Source: Desertimonas sp963733085 (GTDB lineage: Bacteria > Actinomycetota > Acidimicrobiia > Acidimicrobiales > Ilumatobacteraceae). From it: DNA of 64,000 nucleotides. The notes below the pieces were generated by a model that was not told the origin of the DNA, did no database searches, and was given only the letters and a program-made list of their open reading frames with translations. Below are positions 18,601-27,364 of the stretch, piece by piece; the first letter of the stretch is position 1, and each line of letters opens with the position of its first letter. The stretch covers positions 1 to 64,000 of the forward strand of contig CAVTBY010000016.1 in the NCBI GenBank assembly GCA_963733085.1, given 5' to 3'. A program made the translations under genes and the position numbers.

Positions 18601-20592
18601 TCCCAGCGGGACCCTGGGACGGTGACGGACGGTGCGCTGGCGAACGCCGTGTACTCGGACCCTTCGTTCATTGCCGACCTCCGTCACAATCCTGAATCGG
18701 GATCCGTTTCGATCAGTCCCGATGGGTCGACGATGGTCACGTTCGGGCTCGGTTTCGACCCGATCGACGAAAGCCGCCTGGTTCGCTACGACCTCGCCAC
18801 CAGCGAAGCCGACGTCGTGCCACTGCCGAGCGAGGCACCCTTCGCGTACCCCCTCGCCACTGTCGATGACCGGCGGGTCGTCTACTCCCAAGGCGAGGCT
18901 GGTAGTCCGACGCCGGAGGTAGTCGTGTTCGACACTCGAGCGGGCGTCGTGGAGGCAACGACCACGCTTCCCGCTGCGCCCATCCGGCTTTCCGTCAGCC
19001 CCGACGGCACCCAAGTCGCGGCCACGACGTACGGCTCGCGGGAAGATTCGGCAACCGTCTACGTGCTGGATGTGGACTCGCTGGACGTCGTCGCGTCGAT
19101 TGATCAGCCCGGTCCGCCGTACGACGGCGATCTCCCCAGGTGGGTGTCGGCGTCGACATGGGTCGATGACGATCGGATCGCCATCGGCAGTCCCAGCGGG
19201 CGGATCATGATCTGGCGCGTACCGACCGACGACGTCGAGCTGCGCCTCAACGATCCGCCCTCGTCCGGACGTGTCGCCGGCGAGCTGGAAGTCACCGTGG
19301 ACGGCGCAATTCTCGTCGCCGGAAGCACGGAAGGCGACGGCGTCCAGGCCTTCGACCTCACCACGGGTGAGGCGATTTGGGCCGAAACGCGCCCGTACAA
19401 CGCCGACATGGCCATCGATGAGCGAAGCGGCGTCGTGTGGGCAGGGGAGCGCGGCGCCGGGACGAGCAGGCTCGTGGGCCTCGACCTCAGAACCGGCGAG
19501 CGGACCGGACTGATTCGCGATGCCCAGCACGGCTGGCCGTGCGGAGTGGAGATCGATCGGCCGCAGCGGTTCCTCGTCTTCTCCAGCTGCAACGAACGAT
19601 CGGTCTCGGTCTGGTCACTGGACGGAGCGACGGCGGCAACCGCCGGATTCGGCCCACCGGGAACGTTCTTCTCAATCGGGAACTGGGTCGACGATGGCCG
19701 GGTGGTCATTCACGAGCCAGGGGTCGGATCGTTCTTCGTCGACGTCGAATCGGGGACACGGACCCCGTTTCCCGAGGACGAGCTCGGGCCAACGATCTTC
19801 CTCCGCGACGGGCGGCGAATCCGGGTCGAACACGGTTCCGAGCGCATCGTGATCACCATGCCGGATGGGACGGAGTCGTCGTTCGACATCGAGCTCCCTG
19901 GAGATCAGTTCGCATTCCTTCAGGAATGGAGCGAGCAGTCCGGCGTGCTCGCAGTCTCCGGCGAGGGCGGCGACATCGTCACCCTCATCGACCCGTTCGC
20001 TGGGCGTACGGTCGGCACGATCGACACCGACGTGGGCGGGGTCCTCAACATGTCGATGCCTGCCGACGGCAGCAGGCTGGCAGTCGCCGGCGGGGACGGG
20101 AACGTCGAGGTCTACGACGTCGAGCAGCGAACGCGGATCGGACGGCTCGAATCGGTCGGTGGCAGCGTCACGTTCAGCCGCGACGGCCGACTGCTCGCGA
20201 TCGGGTCGTTCAACGGCACGATGGGTGTGTTCGATGGAGAGACGCTTGAACCGAACGGTGATCGGCTGACTGGAGGGACGGCGTACCCCGTCCGCGTCGA
20301 GTTCAGCGGTGACTCGTCGATGCTGTTTTCTGCTGGGTTCGACAACACGCTGCGTATCTGGGACATGGCCGCCAGAACCCAGGTCGGTCCGGCGATCGCG
20401 GTCATCGACCCATGGTTCGACGTCTCCCCCTCAGGCGACGAGGTCGCGGCGACGACGCCCGCCGGCGTGCAACGGTTCACCCTCGACCGCGATGAGCTCC
20501 GCGCCGCCGCTTGCCGGATCGCCGGCCGCGAGCTCACCGAGGACGAAGCGCGACGATTCCTGGGGGCGCAGGTCGGGCCGCTCTGCTCGTAG
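15604..20592 (+). CDS. SARP/BTAD regulator - pseudokinase - nSTAND NTPase - WD40 protein
   Basis: 1,662 aa from the GTG at 15604; GTG at 15556 is possible but would place the start inside the repeat array. Order of domains: OmpR-type winged helix (~10-90), BTAD (~95-245), protein-kinase-like domain (~264-480), nSTAND NTPase (~500-900), one transmembrane helix (~940-960) and a WD40/PD40 propeller (~1010-1640). The kinase has VAVK and DFG, but its catalytic loop reads HGNLRAGN (388-390 HGN instead of HRD), so it is probably a pseudokinase. The P-loop GASGSGKSS is at ~548-556 and Walker B IVIDQFEEL at ~620. The membrane helix puts the propeller outside if the regulator half is cytosolic. It likely senses a ligand and controls the adjoining divergent operon; that is inference. 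Confidence 0.85.
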   Translation: MRTASAAGVEVATRRFRVLGPIEADRDGTAAALGGPQQRRILAVLVSAAGRAVSVDRLVDAMWHDGAPDAARHTVKTYVSRLRTVLGETCVLTDGGGYRLDLADAAVDAVEFERLVDRARHAPSTQSVALLDEAVGLWRGDAYGEFASEWWALPEASRLEELLLVAHERRNEALMQIGEHARAVTELERLVHSHPLRSQFVEQLVRAYDRTGRHVEALRVLRVHRDYLAEETGMPLSPQLVELERSIVGGGGAAAASGQALRGYVLGDVIGSSLGASGVATVYRSVQPGLGRHVAVKVITATVSDSPQFIHRFELEAERVARLEHPHIVPLYDFWREPGGAYLVMRLMTGGTAEDAASDGPWSIPRVSRLVREVGGALAHAHAHDVIHGNLRAGNVLFDDAGTSYVADFGVGAAPAGPAPEQVEGGAGDEAGDQYALAALVRHLLGDSTNSNGTSLPGPVVAVLRRATADPPPERFPSVQAFVEAWNQATDGGDTREVQTWSSAEGANPFVGLRSFAEADASLFFGRDELANNLADTVASSPFLAVVGASGSGKSSLIHAGLVPRLRRAGVNVATMMPGGDPAVQLRVAVLSVATREPRRVDLTGFVAAVAAQCGGRLTIVIDQFEELWTITDAATRATFLSELGAVASQAVASDGLRLVLVVRADFYDRPLSDPVLGGLIADYSFPVPAMSAAGLHAAVNGPLAGTGVRFEPGLASLIVSESLELSAPLPLLQFTLAQLYERRDGDGCITAEAYRDLGGITGALAAQAESVYASMTDDERGAARRLMLRLVVPGDGADDTRRRVRHGELPADGAAVAARLEHERLLIGDRDPETREPTIEIAHESLLRSWPRLEGWLDDDRQVRQQLLHLGATARSWAANGRPDSELYRGVRLESAAEVLDDGPQRLTDDERDFVVASRVAANAELVRERAQRRRLRRLLTATAIALVVALVAGSIAFVARRQADQRAHEADVARLVSQSAALTSSKRDLAALLALSASQRDPGTVTDGALANAVYSDPSFIADLRHNPESGSVSISPDGSTMVTFGLGFDPIDESRLVRYDLATSEADVVPLPSEAPFAYPLATVDDRRVVYSQGEAGSPTPEVVVFDTRAGVVEATTTLPAAPIRLSVSPDGTQVAATTYGSREDSATVYVLDVDSLDVVASIDQPGPPYDGDLPRWVSASTWVDDDRIAIGSPSGRIMIWRVPTDDVELRLNDPPSSGRVAGELEVTVDGAILVAGSTEGDGVQAFDLTTGEAIWAETRPYNADMAIDERSGVVWAGERGAGTSRLVGLDLRTGERTGLIRDAQHGWPCGVEIDRPQRFLVFSSCNERSVSVWSLDGATAATAGFGPPGTFFSIGNWVDDGRVVIHEPGVGSFFVDVESGTRTPFPEDELGPTIFLRDGRRIRVEHGSERIVITMPDGTESSFDIELPGDQFAFLQEWSEQSGVLAVSGEGGDIVTLIDPFAGRTVGTIDTDVGGVLNMSMPADGSRLAVAGGDGNVEVYDVEQRTRIGRLESVGGSVTFSRDGRLLAIGSFNGTMGVFDGETLEPNGDRLTGGTAYPVRVEFSGDSSMLFSAGFDNTLRIWDMAARTQVGPAIAVIDPWFDVSPSGDEVAATTPAGVQRFTLDRDELRAAACRIAGRELTEDEARRFLGAQVGPLCS

Positions 20593-20595
20593 CGG

Positions 20596-21708
20596 TTACT
20601 GGTCGGCGCGGAGTTCGGCGACTTTGGCGTCGAGGGCGTCGATGAGGGCGCTGAAGCTCTTCTCAAAGCTGGCCACGCCTTCGCGTTCGAGTTGCGCGGC
20701 GACGTCGTCGAGGTCGACGCCGACATCGGCGAGCGACGCCCAGACAGCCTCGGCCTCGTCGACGCCGTGATCGACCGTTCGGGCGAGTGTGCCGTGGTCG
20801 TTGAACGCCTCGATCGTTGCGTCGGGCATCGTGTTGACGGTGAACGGGCCGATCAGGTTGTCGATGTACATCGTGTCGGGGTAGGCGTCGTTCTTCGTCG
20901 ACGTGCTCGCCCACAGCGGACGCTGGACCTTCGCACCTCGCGCCGCCAGGGCCTCCCACCGCTCGCCGCTGAACATCTCGGTGAACAACTTGTAGGCGAG
21001 CTTGCCCTGGGCGATCGCCGCCTTGCCGCGTAGCGCAAGCGCCTCTGGTGTACCGATCTGCTCGAGCCGGCGGTCGACCTCGGTGTCGACGCGGGAGATG
21101 AAGAAGCTGGCGACGCTGGCGACGGTGCCGAGCTCGGTACCGTCCTGCGTGGCGTATGTCTCGAGACCGTCGAGGTAGGCGTTGATGACTTCCCGATAGC
21201 GATCGAGGCTGAAGATCAACGTCACGTTGGTGTTGCGACCTTCGCTGATCATCGTTCGAATCGGGCCGATGCCTTCGGCCGTCGCCGGGATCTTGACCAT
21301 CACGTTGAGTCGGGCGATCCGTTCGTGCAGCTCGCGGGCGGCGGCTTCCGTGCCGGCCTCGTCGTGGGCGAGGCCGGGGTCGACTTCGACGCTGACGAAG
21401 CCGTCCGCGCCGCCAGACTCTTCGTACACGGGTTCCAGGACCTCAGCGGCGCCAGCGATGTCGTGCAGGACCATGGTCCAGTAGTCGGCGATGGTGGGGT
21501 GGTCGTCGAGAGCGAGCTCGCGGAACTGCTCGTCGTAGTCGGCGGCACCCTCGATTGCCTTCTGGAAGATCGTCGGGTTGGACGTCAGCCCGCGAATGCC
21601 ATCGTCGCGGAGCTTGGCGAGCTGGCCCGACGTGAGGTAGCCGCGGCGGAGGTTGTCGAGCCACGGACTCTGGTCGAACTCCTCGTAGAGGCGGATCAGG
21701 CGGTTCAT
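20596..21708 (-). CDS. tal: Transaldolase
   Basis: 370 aa, matching the long actinobacterial transaldolase class. GLTSNPTIFQKAI near the N-terminus and the Schiff-base lysine in NVMVKIPAT are conserved. The enzyme moves a dihydroxyacetone unit between sedoheptulose 7-phosphate and glyceraldehyde 3-phosphate in the cytosolic pentose phosphate pathway. It lies 9 bp downstream of tkt, forming a tkt-tal operon. The stop is 3 bp from the stop of the convergent SARP gene, leaving no room for a separate terminator. Confidence 0.95.
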   Translation of the reverse strand: MNRLIRLYEEFDQSPWLDNLRRGYLTSGQLAKLRDDGIRGLTSNPTIFQKAIEGAADYDEQFRELALDDHPTIADYWTMVLHDIAGAAEVLEPVYEESGGADGFVSVEVDPGLAHDEAGTEAAARELHERIARLNVMVKIPATAEGIGPIRTMISEGRNTNVTLIFSLDRYREVINAYLDGLETYATQDGTELGTVASVASFFISRVDTEVDRRLEQIGTPEALALRGKAAIAQGKLAYKLFTEMFSGERWEALAARGAKVQRPLWASTSTKNDAYPDTMYIDNLIGPFTVNTMPDATIEAFNDHGTLARTVDHGVDEAEAVWASLADVGVDLDDVAAQLEREGVASFEKSFSALIDALDAKVAELRADQ

Positions 21709-21717
21709 GACTTCATG

Positions 21718-23688
21718 CTACGACGCCACCGAACAGAGCGACTTTGCGCGACGGACGACGTGGTCCACGTTGATCCCGAGCTCGTCGAGGACGACGTCGC
21801 CCGGAGCACTGGCGCCGAATCGATCGATGCCGATCGAGTCGTCGGCGAAGCGCTCCCAGCCGAGCGTCGTCGCCGCCTCGACCGACAGCACCGGCACACC
21901 TGGCGGGAACAGCTCGTCCCGATAGGCACGGTCCTCACGTGCCAGGCGGTCCCACGACGGCAGACTCACGACACGGGTCGCGATCTCGCCGGACAGCTGC
22001 TTGGCAGCGTCGATCGCGACGGCGACCTCGCTGCCGGTGGCGACGATGACGAGCTGCGGATCGCCCGCCGCCTCATGGACGACTCCCGCGCCACGAGCGA
22101 CGGCCGAGCCGTCGGTGCACACGGGGATGCCCTGGCGCGACAGCACGAGGGCGGTCGGGCCGTCGTGTTCGACTGCCGCCTTCCAGGCCTCGACCGTCTC
22201 GTTGGCGTCGGCAGGGCGAATCACCTGGAGGTCAGGGATCGCCCGCAGCGTCGCGACGTGCTCGACGGGCTGGTGGGTCGGTCCGTCCTCGCCGACACCG
22301 ACGGAGTCGTGGGTGAACACGAACACGACCTTCGCTCGCGACAGCGAGGCGAGGCGTACCGGCGGGCGCATGTAGTCGAGGAACACGAAGAACGTGCCCC
22401 CGACGGGGAGGATTCCGCCGTGGCGGGCCATCCCGACCATCGTCGAGCCCATGGCGTGCTCGCGTACTCCGTAGTACAGCTGCCGGCCACCAGGCGTCTC
22501 GGCGGTCTGCTGCACCGCGTCGGGCAGCTTCGTCCCGGTGTTGCCGGTGAGGTCGGCGGCGCCGGACACCAGGCCGGGGAAGGAATCGACGCAAGCAGCA
22601 AGCACTTTGCCGATGGCCTGCCGCGTCGCGACCTTCTCGCCCTGCTCGAAGCTCGGCAACGTCGATTCCCAGCCCGAGGTCCCCGTGCCCGCCCAGGCCG
22701 CGTCCCACGCCGAACGCTCGTCGGGCTCGATCGCTTCCAGGCTCTTCTGCCACCGCTCGTAGTCGGCGGCGCAACGCTCGGCGGCAAGCTCTCGGTAGGC
22801 GGCGACGACGTCCGGTGGTGTCCAGAACGGCTCGTCGGGGATGCCCAGGACGGCCTTCGTCGCCGTGACGTCGTCGGCCGTGAACGGGTTGCCGTGGGCC
22901 TCATGATGGTCCGTCCACTTCGGCGAGGGTGTGCCGACGTGCGAGCGAAGGATGAGCAGGCTGGGACGGTCTTCGACCGCCTTGGCGGCGAGCAAGGCCT
23001 CTTCCAGGGCGTCGCAGTCGTCGGCGATCTCACCGAGATACTCGACGTGCCAGCCGTAGGCCTCGAAGCGCTGGCCGACGTCGTCGGTGGTGGCGAGTTG
23101 GGTCGGACCGTCGATCGTGATCCGGTTGTCGTCGAACACGACGTTGAGCCGTCCGAGACCGAGATGGCCGGCGAGCGACGCCGCCTCGTGGCTCACGCCT
23201 TCCATGAAGCAGCCGTCGCCGGCGATCGCCCACGTGTAGTGGTCGACCAGCCCGGGTCCAAAGCGCTCGCGGAGCACCCGCTCGGCAACGGCCATCCCGA
23301 CGGAGTTGGCGAAGCCCTGGCCGAGTGGCCCGGTCGTGACCTCGATGCCCGGCGTGTGGCCGGCCTCGGGGTGGCCGGGAGTGCGCGACCCGAACGAGCG
23401 GAACGCCCTGAGGTCGTCGAGCTCGAGCCCGTACCCGCTCAGGTAGAGCATCGAGTACTGGAGGATCGAGGCGTGGCCGTTGGAGAGCACGAAGCGATCG
23501 CGGTCCGGCCACTCGGGGTCGGCCGGATGGTGGCGCATGACCCTGCTGTAGAGCACGTGGGCGAGGGGAGCGAGGGCCATCGCCGTCCCCTGATGGCCGC
23601 TCTTGGCGTGCAACGGGGCGTCCATCGCCAGGCCGCGGACGATCTTGATCGCCTCGGTCTCGAGGTCGGAGGAGAGTGTCGAAGACAT
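21718..23688 (-). CDS. tkt: Transketolase
   Basis: 656 aa from the ATG at 23688, normal length. The thiamine-diphosphate region is seen in SGHQGTAMALAP, GPLGQGFANSVGMA and GDGCFMEGVSHEAASL. The pyrimidine domain shows YYGVREHAMG and HDSVGVGEDGPTHQPVEH. It transfers two-carbon units between sugar phosphates. Upstream in-frame ATGs exist but reach into the divergent pirin gene. With tal it supplies the non-oxidative pentose phosphate branch. Confidence 0.97.
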   Translation of the reverse strand: MSSTLSSDLETEAIKIVRGLAMDAPLHAKSGHQGTAMALAPLAHVLYSRVMRHHPADPEWPDRDRFVLSNGHASILQYSMLYLSGYGLELDDLRAFRSFGSRTPGHPEAGHTPGIEVTTGPLGQGFANSVGMAVAERVLRERFGPGLVDHYTWAIAGDGCFMEGVSHEAASLAGHLGLGRLNVVFDDNRITIDGPTQLATTDDVGQRFEAYGWHVEYLGEIADDCDALEEALLAAKAVEDRPSLLILRSHVGTPSPKWTDHHEAHGNPFTADDVTATKAVLGIPDEPFWTPPDVVAAYRELAAERCAADYERWQKSLEAIEPDERSAWDAAWAGTGTSGWESTLPSFEQGEKVATRQAIGKVLAACVDSFPGLVSGAADLTGNTGTKLPDAVQQTAETPGGRQLYYGVREHAMGSTMVGMARHGGILPVGGTFFVFLDYMRPPVRLASLSRAKVVFVFTHDSVGVGEDGPTHQPVEHVATLRAIPDLQVIRPADANETVEAWKAAVEHDGPTALVLSRQGIPVCTDGSAVARGAGVVHEAAGDPQLVIVATGSEVAVAIDAAKQLSGEIATRVVSLPSWDRLAREDRAYRDELFPPGVPVLSVEAATTLGWERFADDSIGIDRFGASAPGDVVLDELGINVDHVVRRAKSLCSVAS

Positions 23689-23748
23689 CACGTCCGACCC
23701 TATTCCCGGAAGTGACGAACTCTCATCCGAAAGATGCATCATGGGTGC

Positions 23749-24708
23749 GTGAGTGGTCCGTTGCGGGTCGACGACGTTGCCGACGAGATCTCGCTCGTCG
23801 ACGCACCCGCCGAGAACACGGTCGAGCTGACGCCGAGCCGGGAGTCGCTCGTCGGCGACACGATGGTGCGGCGAGCGTTGCCGACGCGGCGACGGCGCAC
23901 CGTGGGGGCATGGTGCTTCCTCGATCACGCCCCGGAGAAGCTGGTTGACGGGGCTCCCGGCATGCAGATCGGGCCGCATCCGCACATCGGGCTGCAGACC
24001 GTCACGTGGCTCTTGGACGGTGAGGTCGTTCACCGCGACAGCCTCGGCTCCGAGCAGCTGATCACCCCTGGGCAGCTCAACCTGATGTCGGCCGGGCGCG
24101 GCGTCGTCCACGCCGAGGAGACGCCGCGGCGCTACAGCGGCCCCCTTCACGGCGTGCAGCTGTGGGTCGCCCAGCCGGAGCACACCCGTCACGATGCCGC
24201 CGCCTTCGAGCACCACACCGAGCTGCCCGTGGTCGACTTGCCGACCGCGACGGCGACGGTGATCGTCGGCGCCCTGATGGGTGTGCAGTCGCCGGCGCGG
24301 CGCGACACGGAACTGGTCGGCGTGGATCTGGCGCTTCGTCCCGGACGCGCCGTCATCCCGGTCGAGCCGTCGTATGAACACGCCATCGTGGTCCTCGCCG
24401 GGACGATTGCGATCGACGACTTCGTCGTCCCTGCCGACCAGCTCGGCTATCTCGGCAGCGGCCGGGACGAGATCGCCATCACCGTGTCGGCGCCGACTCG
24501 GGCGCTCCTGGTCGGCGGCGAGCCGTTCGAGGCGCGACCGCTGATGTGGTGGAACTTCGTCGCCCGTGGTCGTGACGAGATCGACGCGGCATACACCGAC
24601 TGGCAGTCGGGCGATGAACGATTTGGCACCGTGGCATCGTCGCTCGATCTGGTGCCGGCGCCACCGCTCCCGTGGCGGTCGTCCGGCCAGCCGTTCCGGC
24701 GTCGCTGA
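23749..24708 (+). CDS. Pirin family protein (bicupin)
   Basis: 319 aa with GTG at 23749; ATG at 23734 is an alternative. The first cupin carries the four pirin metal ligands in GPHPHIGL (two His) and GVVHAEET (His, Glu). The second cupin is less conserved, as usual in pirins. Some bacterial pirins have quercetin dioxygenase activity and others bind metabolic enzymes, so the role is unassigned. It diverges from tkt across 60 bp. Confidence 0.85.
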   Translation: MSGPLRVDDVADEISLVDAPAENTVELTPSRESLVGDTMVRRALPTRRRRTVGAWCFLDHAPEKLVDGAPGMQIGPHPHIGLQTVTWLLDGEVVHRDSLGSEQLITPGQLNLMSAGRGVVHAEETPRRYSGPLHGVQLWVAQPEHTRHDAAAFEHHTELPVVDLPTATATVIVGALMGVQSPARRDTELVGVDLALRPGRAVIPVEPSYEHAIVVLAGTIAIDDFVVPADQLGYLGSGRDEIAITVSAPTRALLVGGEPFEARPLMWWNFVARGRDEIDAAYTDWQSGDERFGTVASSLDLVPAPPLPWRSSGQPFRRR

Positions 24709-24716
24709 GCGAGTCG

Positions 24717-25130
24717 TCAATCAGCGGGCGGCAGCAGCGTGAAGGGCACGACGAGCCACGGTCCGCGGTCGATGCGGCAGTGGGCGAACACCTGCGTGTA
24801 GTCGGTGAACTCCAACTCGCCGCGGACCAGGCGGTACGTGAACTTGCCCGGCTCGACGGTGAACGGGTTGACGTTGCGGGCCACTTGATCCTCGTCGGAC
24901 GTCGGCGCGTCGGGATCGCCGGTGCGGCGGAACACGACCTCGAACACGCCTTGGCCGGAGCCGTCGGACGGGCAGTAGATCAGACCAACGAGATGCGGCG
25001 TCAGCGTGAGCGGCACCGGTGACGGGGCGGCCATCGAGAACATCGCTCCGGTCAGGTCGATCCGCGTCGACGGTCCCGGCGCCTGACGCATCTCGAAGTT
25101 CTCCACGAACAGCGCGGAAACGATGTGCAT
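24717..25130 (-). CDS. Conserved hypothetical protein, DUF6941-like
   Basis: 137 aa. The opening MHIVSALFVENFEMR, a mid-segment PLTLTPHLVGLIYCP and a C-terminal FTYRLV...FAHCRIDRG suggest a compact beta-rich protein of the kind annotated DUF6941 in actinobacteria; this match is from memory and tentative. No signal peptide or membrane segment. It stands back-to-back with sodB (75 bp apart) and converges on the pirin gene. Confidence 0.55.
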   Translation of the reverse strand: MHIVSALFVENFEMRQAPGPSTRIDLTGAMFSMAAPSPVPLTLTPHLVGLIYCPSDGSGQGVFEVVFRRTGDPDAPTSDEDQVARNVNPFTVEPGKFTYRLVRGELEFTDYTQVFAHCRIDRGPWLVVPFTLLPPAD

Positions 25131-25205
25131 CTGTTCAGATGTAGCAGTTGCTGTCGAAACGCGCTATGCCAAGGGGCGCAGATCGACCCGTCGAAAGGAA
25201 CCGCC

Positions 25206-25781
25206 ATGGCCTTCACGTTGCCCGAGCTTCCGTACGAGACGAACGCCCTCGAGCCGTACCTGTCCGCCGAGACGTTCGAGTACCACTACGGCAAGCACCA
25301 CAAGGCGTACGTCGACACACTCAACCAACTCGTCGCCGGCACCGATGACGAGAACGCCAGCCTCGAGGACATCATCGTCAAGGCCGAGGGAAAACTGTTC
25401 AACCAGGCCGCCCAGGTGTGGAACCACACGTTGTACTGGAACTCGATGGCGCCGGGCGGTGGCGGCGCGCCGACGGGCGCGGCGGGCGACGCAATCGCCG
25501 AGCACTTCGGCAGCTACGACAAGTTCCGTGAGGACTTCAAGACCGCTGCCACCGGACAGTTCGGCTCGGGGTGGGCGTGGCTGACCTACGACGACGGCAA
25601 GTTGGCCATCACGGCGACCGGCAACGCCGATCTCCCGCTCAAGCACGGATCGAATGCAGTGCTGACGTGCGACGTGTGGGAGCACGCGTACTACATCGAC
25701 TACCGCAACGCCCGGCCGAACTACGTCGACGCGTTCCTCGACAACCTGATCAACTGGAAGCTGCTGGAGCAGGCGCTCTAG
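25206..25781 (+). CDS. sodB: Superoxide dismutase, iron type
   Basis: 191 aa from the ATG at 25206, preceded by AAAGGA at 25194-25199. Metal ligands are H27, H74, D156 and H160 (DVWEHAYY). The Gln at residue 70 in NQAAQVWNH is the outer-sphere residue usual in Fe-SOD rather than Mn-SOD, and FGSGWAWL is present. It dismutates superoxide in the cytosol. Its 3' end overlaps the convergent desaturase gene by 32 bp. Confidence 0.95.
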   Translation: MAFTLPELPYETNALEPYLSAETFEYHYGKHHKAYVDTLNQLVAGTDDENASLEDIIVKAEGKLFNQAAQVWNHTLYWNSMAPGGGGAPTGAAGDAIAEHFGSYDKFREDFKTAATGQFGSGWAWLTYDDGKLAITATGNADLPLKHGSNAVLTCDVWEHAYYIDYRNARPNYVDAFLDNLINWKLLEQAL

Positions 25782-26538
25782 CAGTCGAGGAGTCGACACG
25801 CCGAGTGGCGCCGGCGCGGCCAGCGCCACTCATCACGCGCAACTTTGCCAGGCGCAGCCACAGCAATACCCGGATGACCCACCAGCCGGGATCGATCTCG
25901 AACCAACGGTGCGACAGCTTCGCCGCCGTCGGCTTGGCATGGTGGTTGTTGTGCAGCCCTTCGCCGGCGGTGACGAAGGCCAGCCACTGCAGGTTGCCGG
26001 CGTTGTTGTCGTAGGGCCGGCGTCCGAAGTGGTGACCGATCGCGTTCACCGCAGCGGAACCAGCGAGATAGACGTTGACGTGGACGAACGCGGCGAGAAG
26101 GCCGACCTGCCATCCGACGACGACACATAGAGCGGCGACGCCGAGGCCGAGCCCGATCAGGGCGTGGTCGTAGAACAGCCGGTCGAGCCGGGTTGGCGGC
26201 ACGTCACGGGCGTAGCGCTCGATCGTGCGCGGGTTGCGTGACTCGCGCCGGTACATCGCCACGTTCATCAGTTGGACCTTGACCCAGCCTTGCAGCACAG
26301 GGGAGTGCGGATCGCCCGCGACGTCGGTGAACGCATGATGTTTGCGGTGCACCGCCACCCACTGCCTCGCGCGAATCCCGGTCGTCACCCACAGCACGAA
26401 GCGGAACCCGTGAGCGGCCGCCGGACGCAGCGCGAGGGCGCGGTGGGCGAGAACTCGATGGAGATAGACGGTTGTTGCCATGAAGGCGATCGTCGACACG
26501 GTCGCTCCGATCACGAGCGCCACGAGCACCGTTCGCAT
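25750..26538 (-). CDS. Fatty acid (acyl-CoA) delta-9-type desaturase
   Basis: 262 aa, membrane-bound di-iron desaturase. The three histidine boxes are H27-x4-H32 (HRVLAHR), H64-RK-HH (HRKHH) and H196-NN-HH (HNNHH). Several hydrophobic helices separate them. It is shorter than typical acyl-CoA desaturases and starts almost at the first box. The enzyme inserts a double bond in saturated acyl chains to adjust membrane fluidity. The divergent TetR gene and the palindrome between them suggest direct repression. Confidence 0.9.
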   Translation of the reverse strand: MRTVLVALVIGATVSTIAFMATTVYLHRVLAHRALALRPAAAHGFRFVLWVTTGIRARQWVAVHRKHHAFTDVAGDPHSPVLQGWVKVQLMNVAMYRRESRNPRTIERYARDVPPTRLDRLFYDHALIGLGLGVAALCVVVGWQVGLLAAFVHVNVYLAGSAAVNAIGHHFGRRPYDNNAGNLQWLAFVTAGEGLHNNHHAKPTAAKLSHRWFEIDPGWWVIRVLLWLRLAKLRVMSGAGRAGATRRVDSSTARAPAPAASS

Positions 26539-26557
26539 CTGCGCAACCCTATCGCGT

Positions 26558-26575
26558 CTACCTACCGGTAGGTAG
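26558..26575. promoter_or_regulatory. Perfect 18-bp palindrome, TetR-type operator
   Basis: CTACCTACCGGTAGGTAG is completely self-complementary and lies midway in the 47-bp gap between the divergent desaturase and TetR-family genes. Size and position fit a TetR dimer site controlling both. Confidence 0.8.
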
Positions 26576-26585
26576 GCGAGGGTCT

Positions 26586-27257
26586 GTGGCTACGCTGACT
26601 CCAGTGTCGCAACCCCACGATGAGCTCAGCGAGCTGGCCGGATCACCAGAAGGCAGTGCCCCGACCCGGACGACGCGCGAGCTGATCCTCGACGAAGCCG
26701 TCGCCTGCTTCGCCGCCAACGGCTACGAGGGCACGTCCCTGAACGACATCGCTGCGGGAGTCGGCATCCGTCGGCCGAGCCTGTTGCACCACTTCGCGTC
26801 CAAAGAGGCGCTCTACGACGAGGTCTTCGAGCGCCTCCTGTCGGACTGGTTCCGCCGCCTCGACGTCGCCGTCGCCTCGCCGGAGCAGGGTTGGGTCAAA
26901 GTCGAGCTCGTACTCCACGCCGGATTCGACTATTTCGCCGACAACCCCGACTACGTCCGTCTCGTTCGCCGCGCCGCGATCGACGGGAGTGGTCATCTCA
27001 CGATCGACCTCGCTGCCGTGATGCGCCCGATGTTCGATCAGGCGGTCGCCTACTTCACCGCCGAGATGGACGCTGGTACGTTCCGCCGTCAGGACGCCGA
27101 CCAGCTGCTGTTGACCGGCTACGGGGCGTTGCTCAGCTACTTCAGCGACGCTCCGTTCCTCGAAGGCCTGCTCGACATCGACCCACTCGATCCTCGTGCC
27201 CTCGACCAGCGCCGCGCTCACGTTCTGGCGTTCTTCCACGCCGCCTTGGTTCCGTAG
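26586..27257 (+). CDS. TetR/AcrR family transcriptional regulator
   Basis: 223 aa, GTG start at 26586 (GTG at 26604 possible). The N-terminal helix-turn-helix reads RELILDEAVACFAANGYEG then TSLNDIAAGVGIRRPSLLHH, the standard TetR pattern at residues ~31-70. The rest is a helical ligand domain. It is transcribed away from the desaturase and probably binds the palindrome at 26558-26575; an acyl-CoA or fatty acid effector is a reasonable guess. Confidence 0.9.
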   Translation: MATLTPVSQPHDELSELAGSPEGSAPTRTTRELILDEAVACFAANGYEGTSLNDIAAGVGIRRPSLLHHFASKEALYDEVFERLLSDWFRRLDVAVASPEQGWVKVELVLHAGFDYFADNPDYVRLVRRAAIDGSGHLTIDLAAVMRPMFDQAVAYFTAEMDAGTFRRQDADQLLLTGYGALLSYFSDAPFLEGLLDIDPLDPRALDQRRAHVLAFFHAALVP

Positions 27258-27364
27258 CGCTCACGAGGGCGCGCCAATAGGTGGTGCTGCGGGTTCGAGT
27301 GACGCGTGAGCACGGCTGCGTTGCTCTGGAAGTGGAGCGTTCCGGGCCACCAGACGGGCCGACT

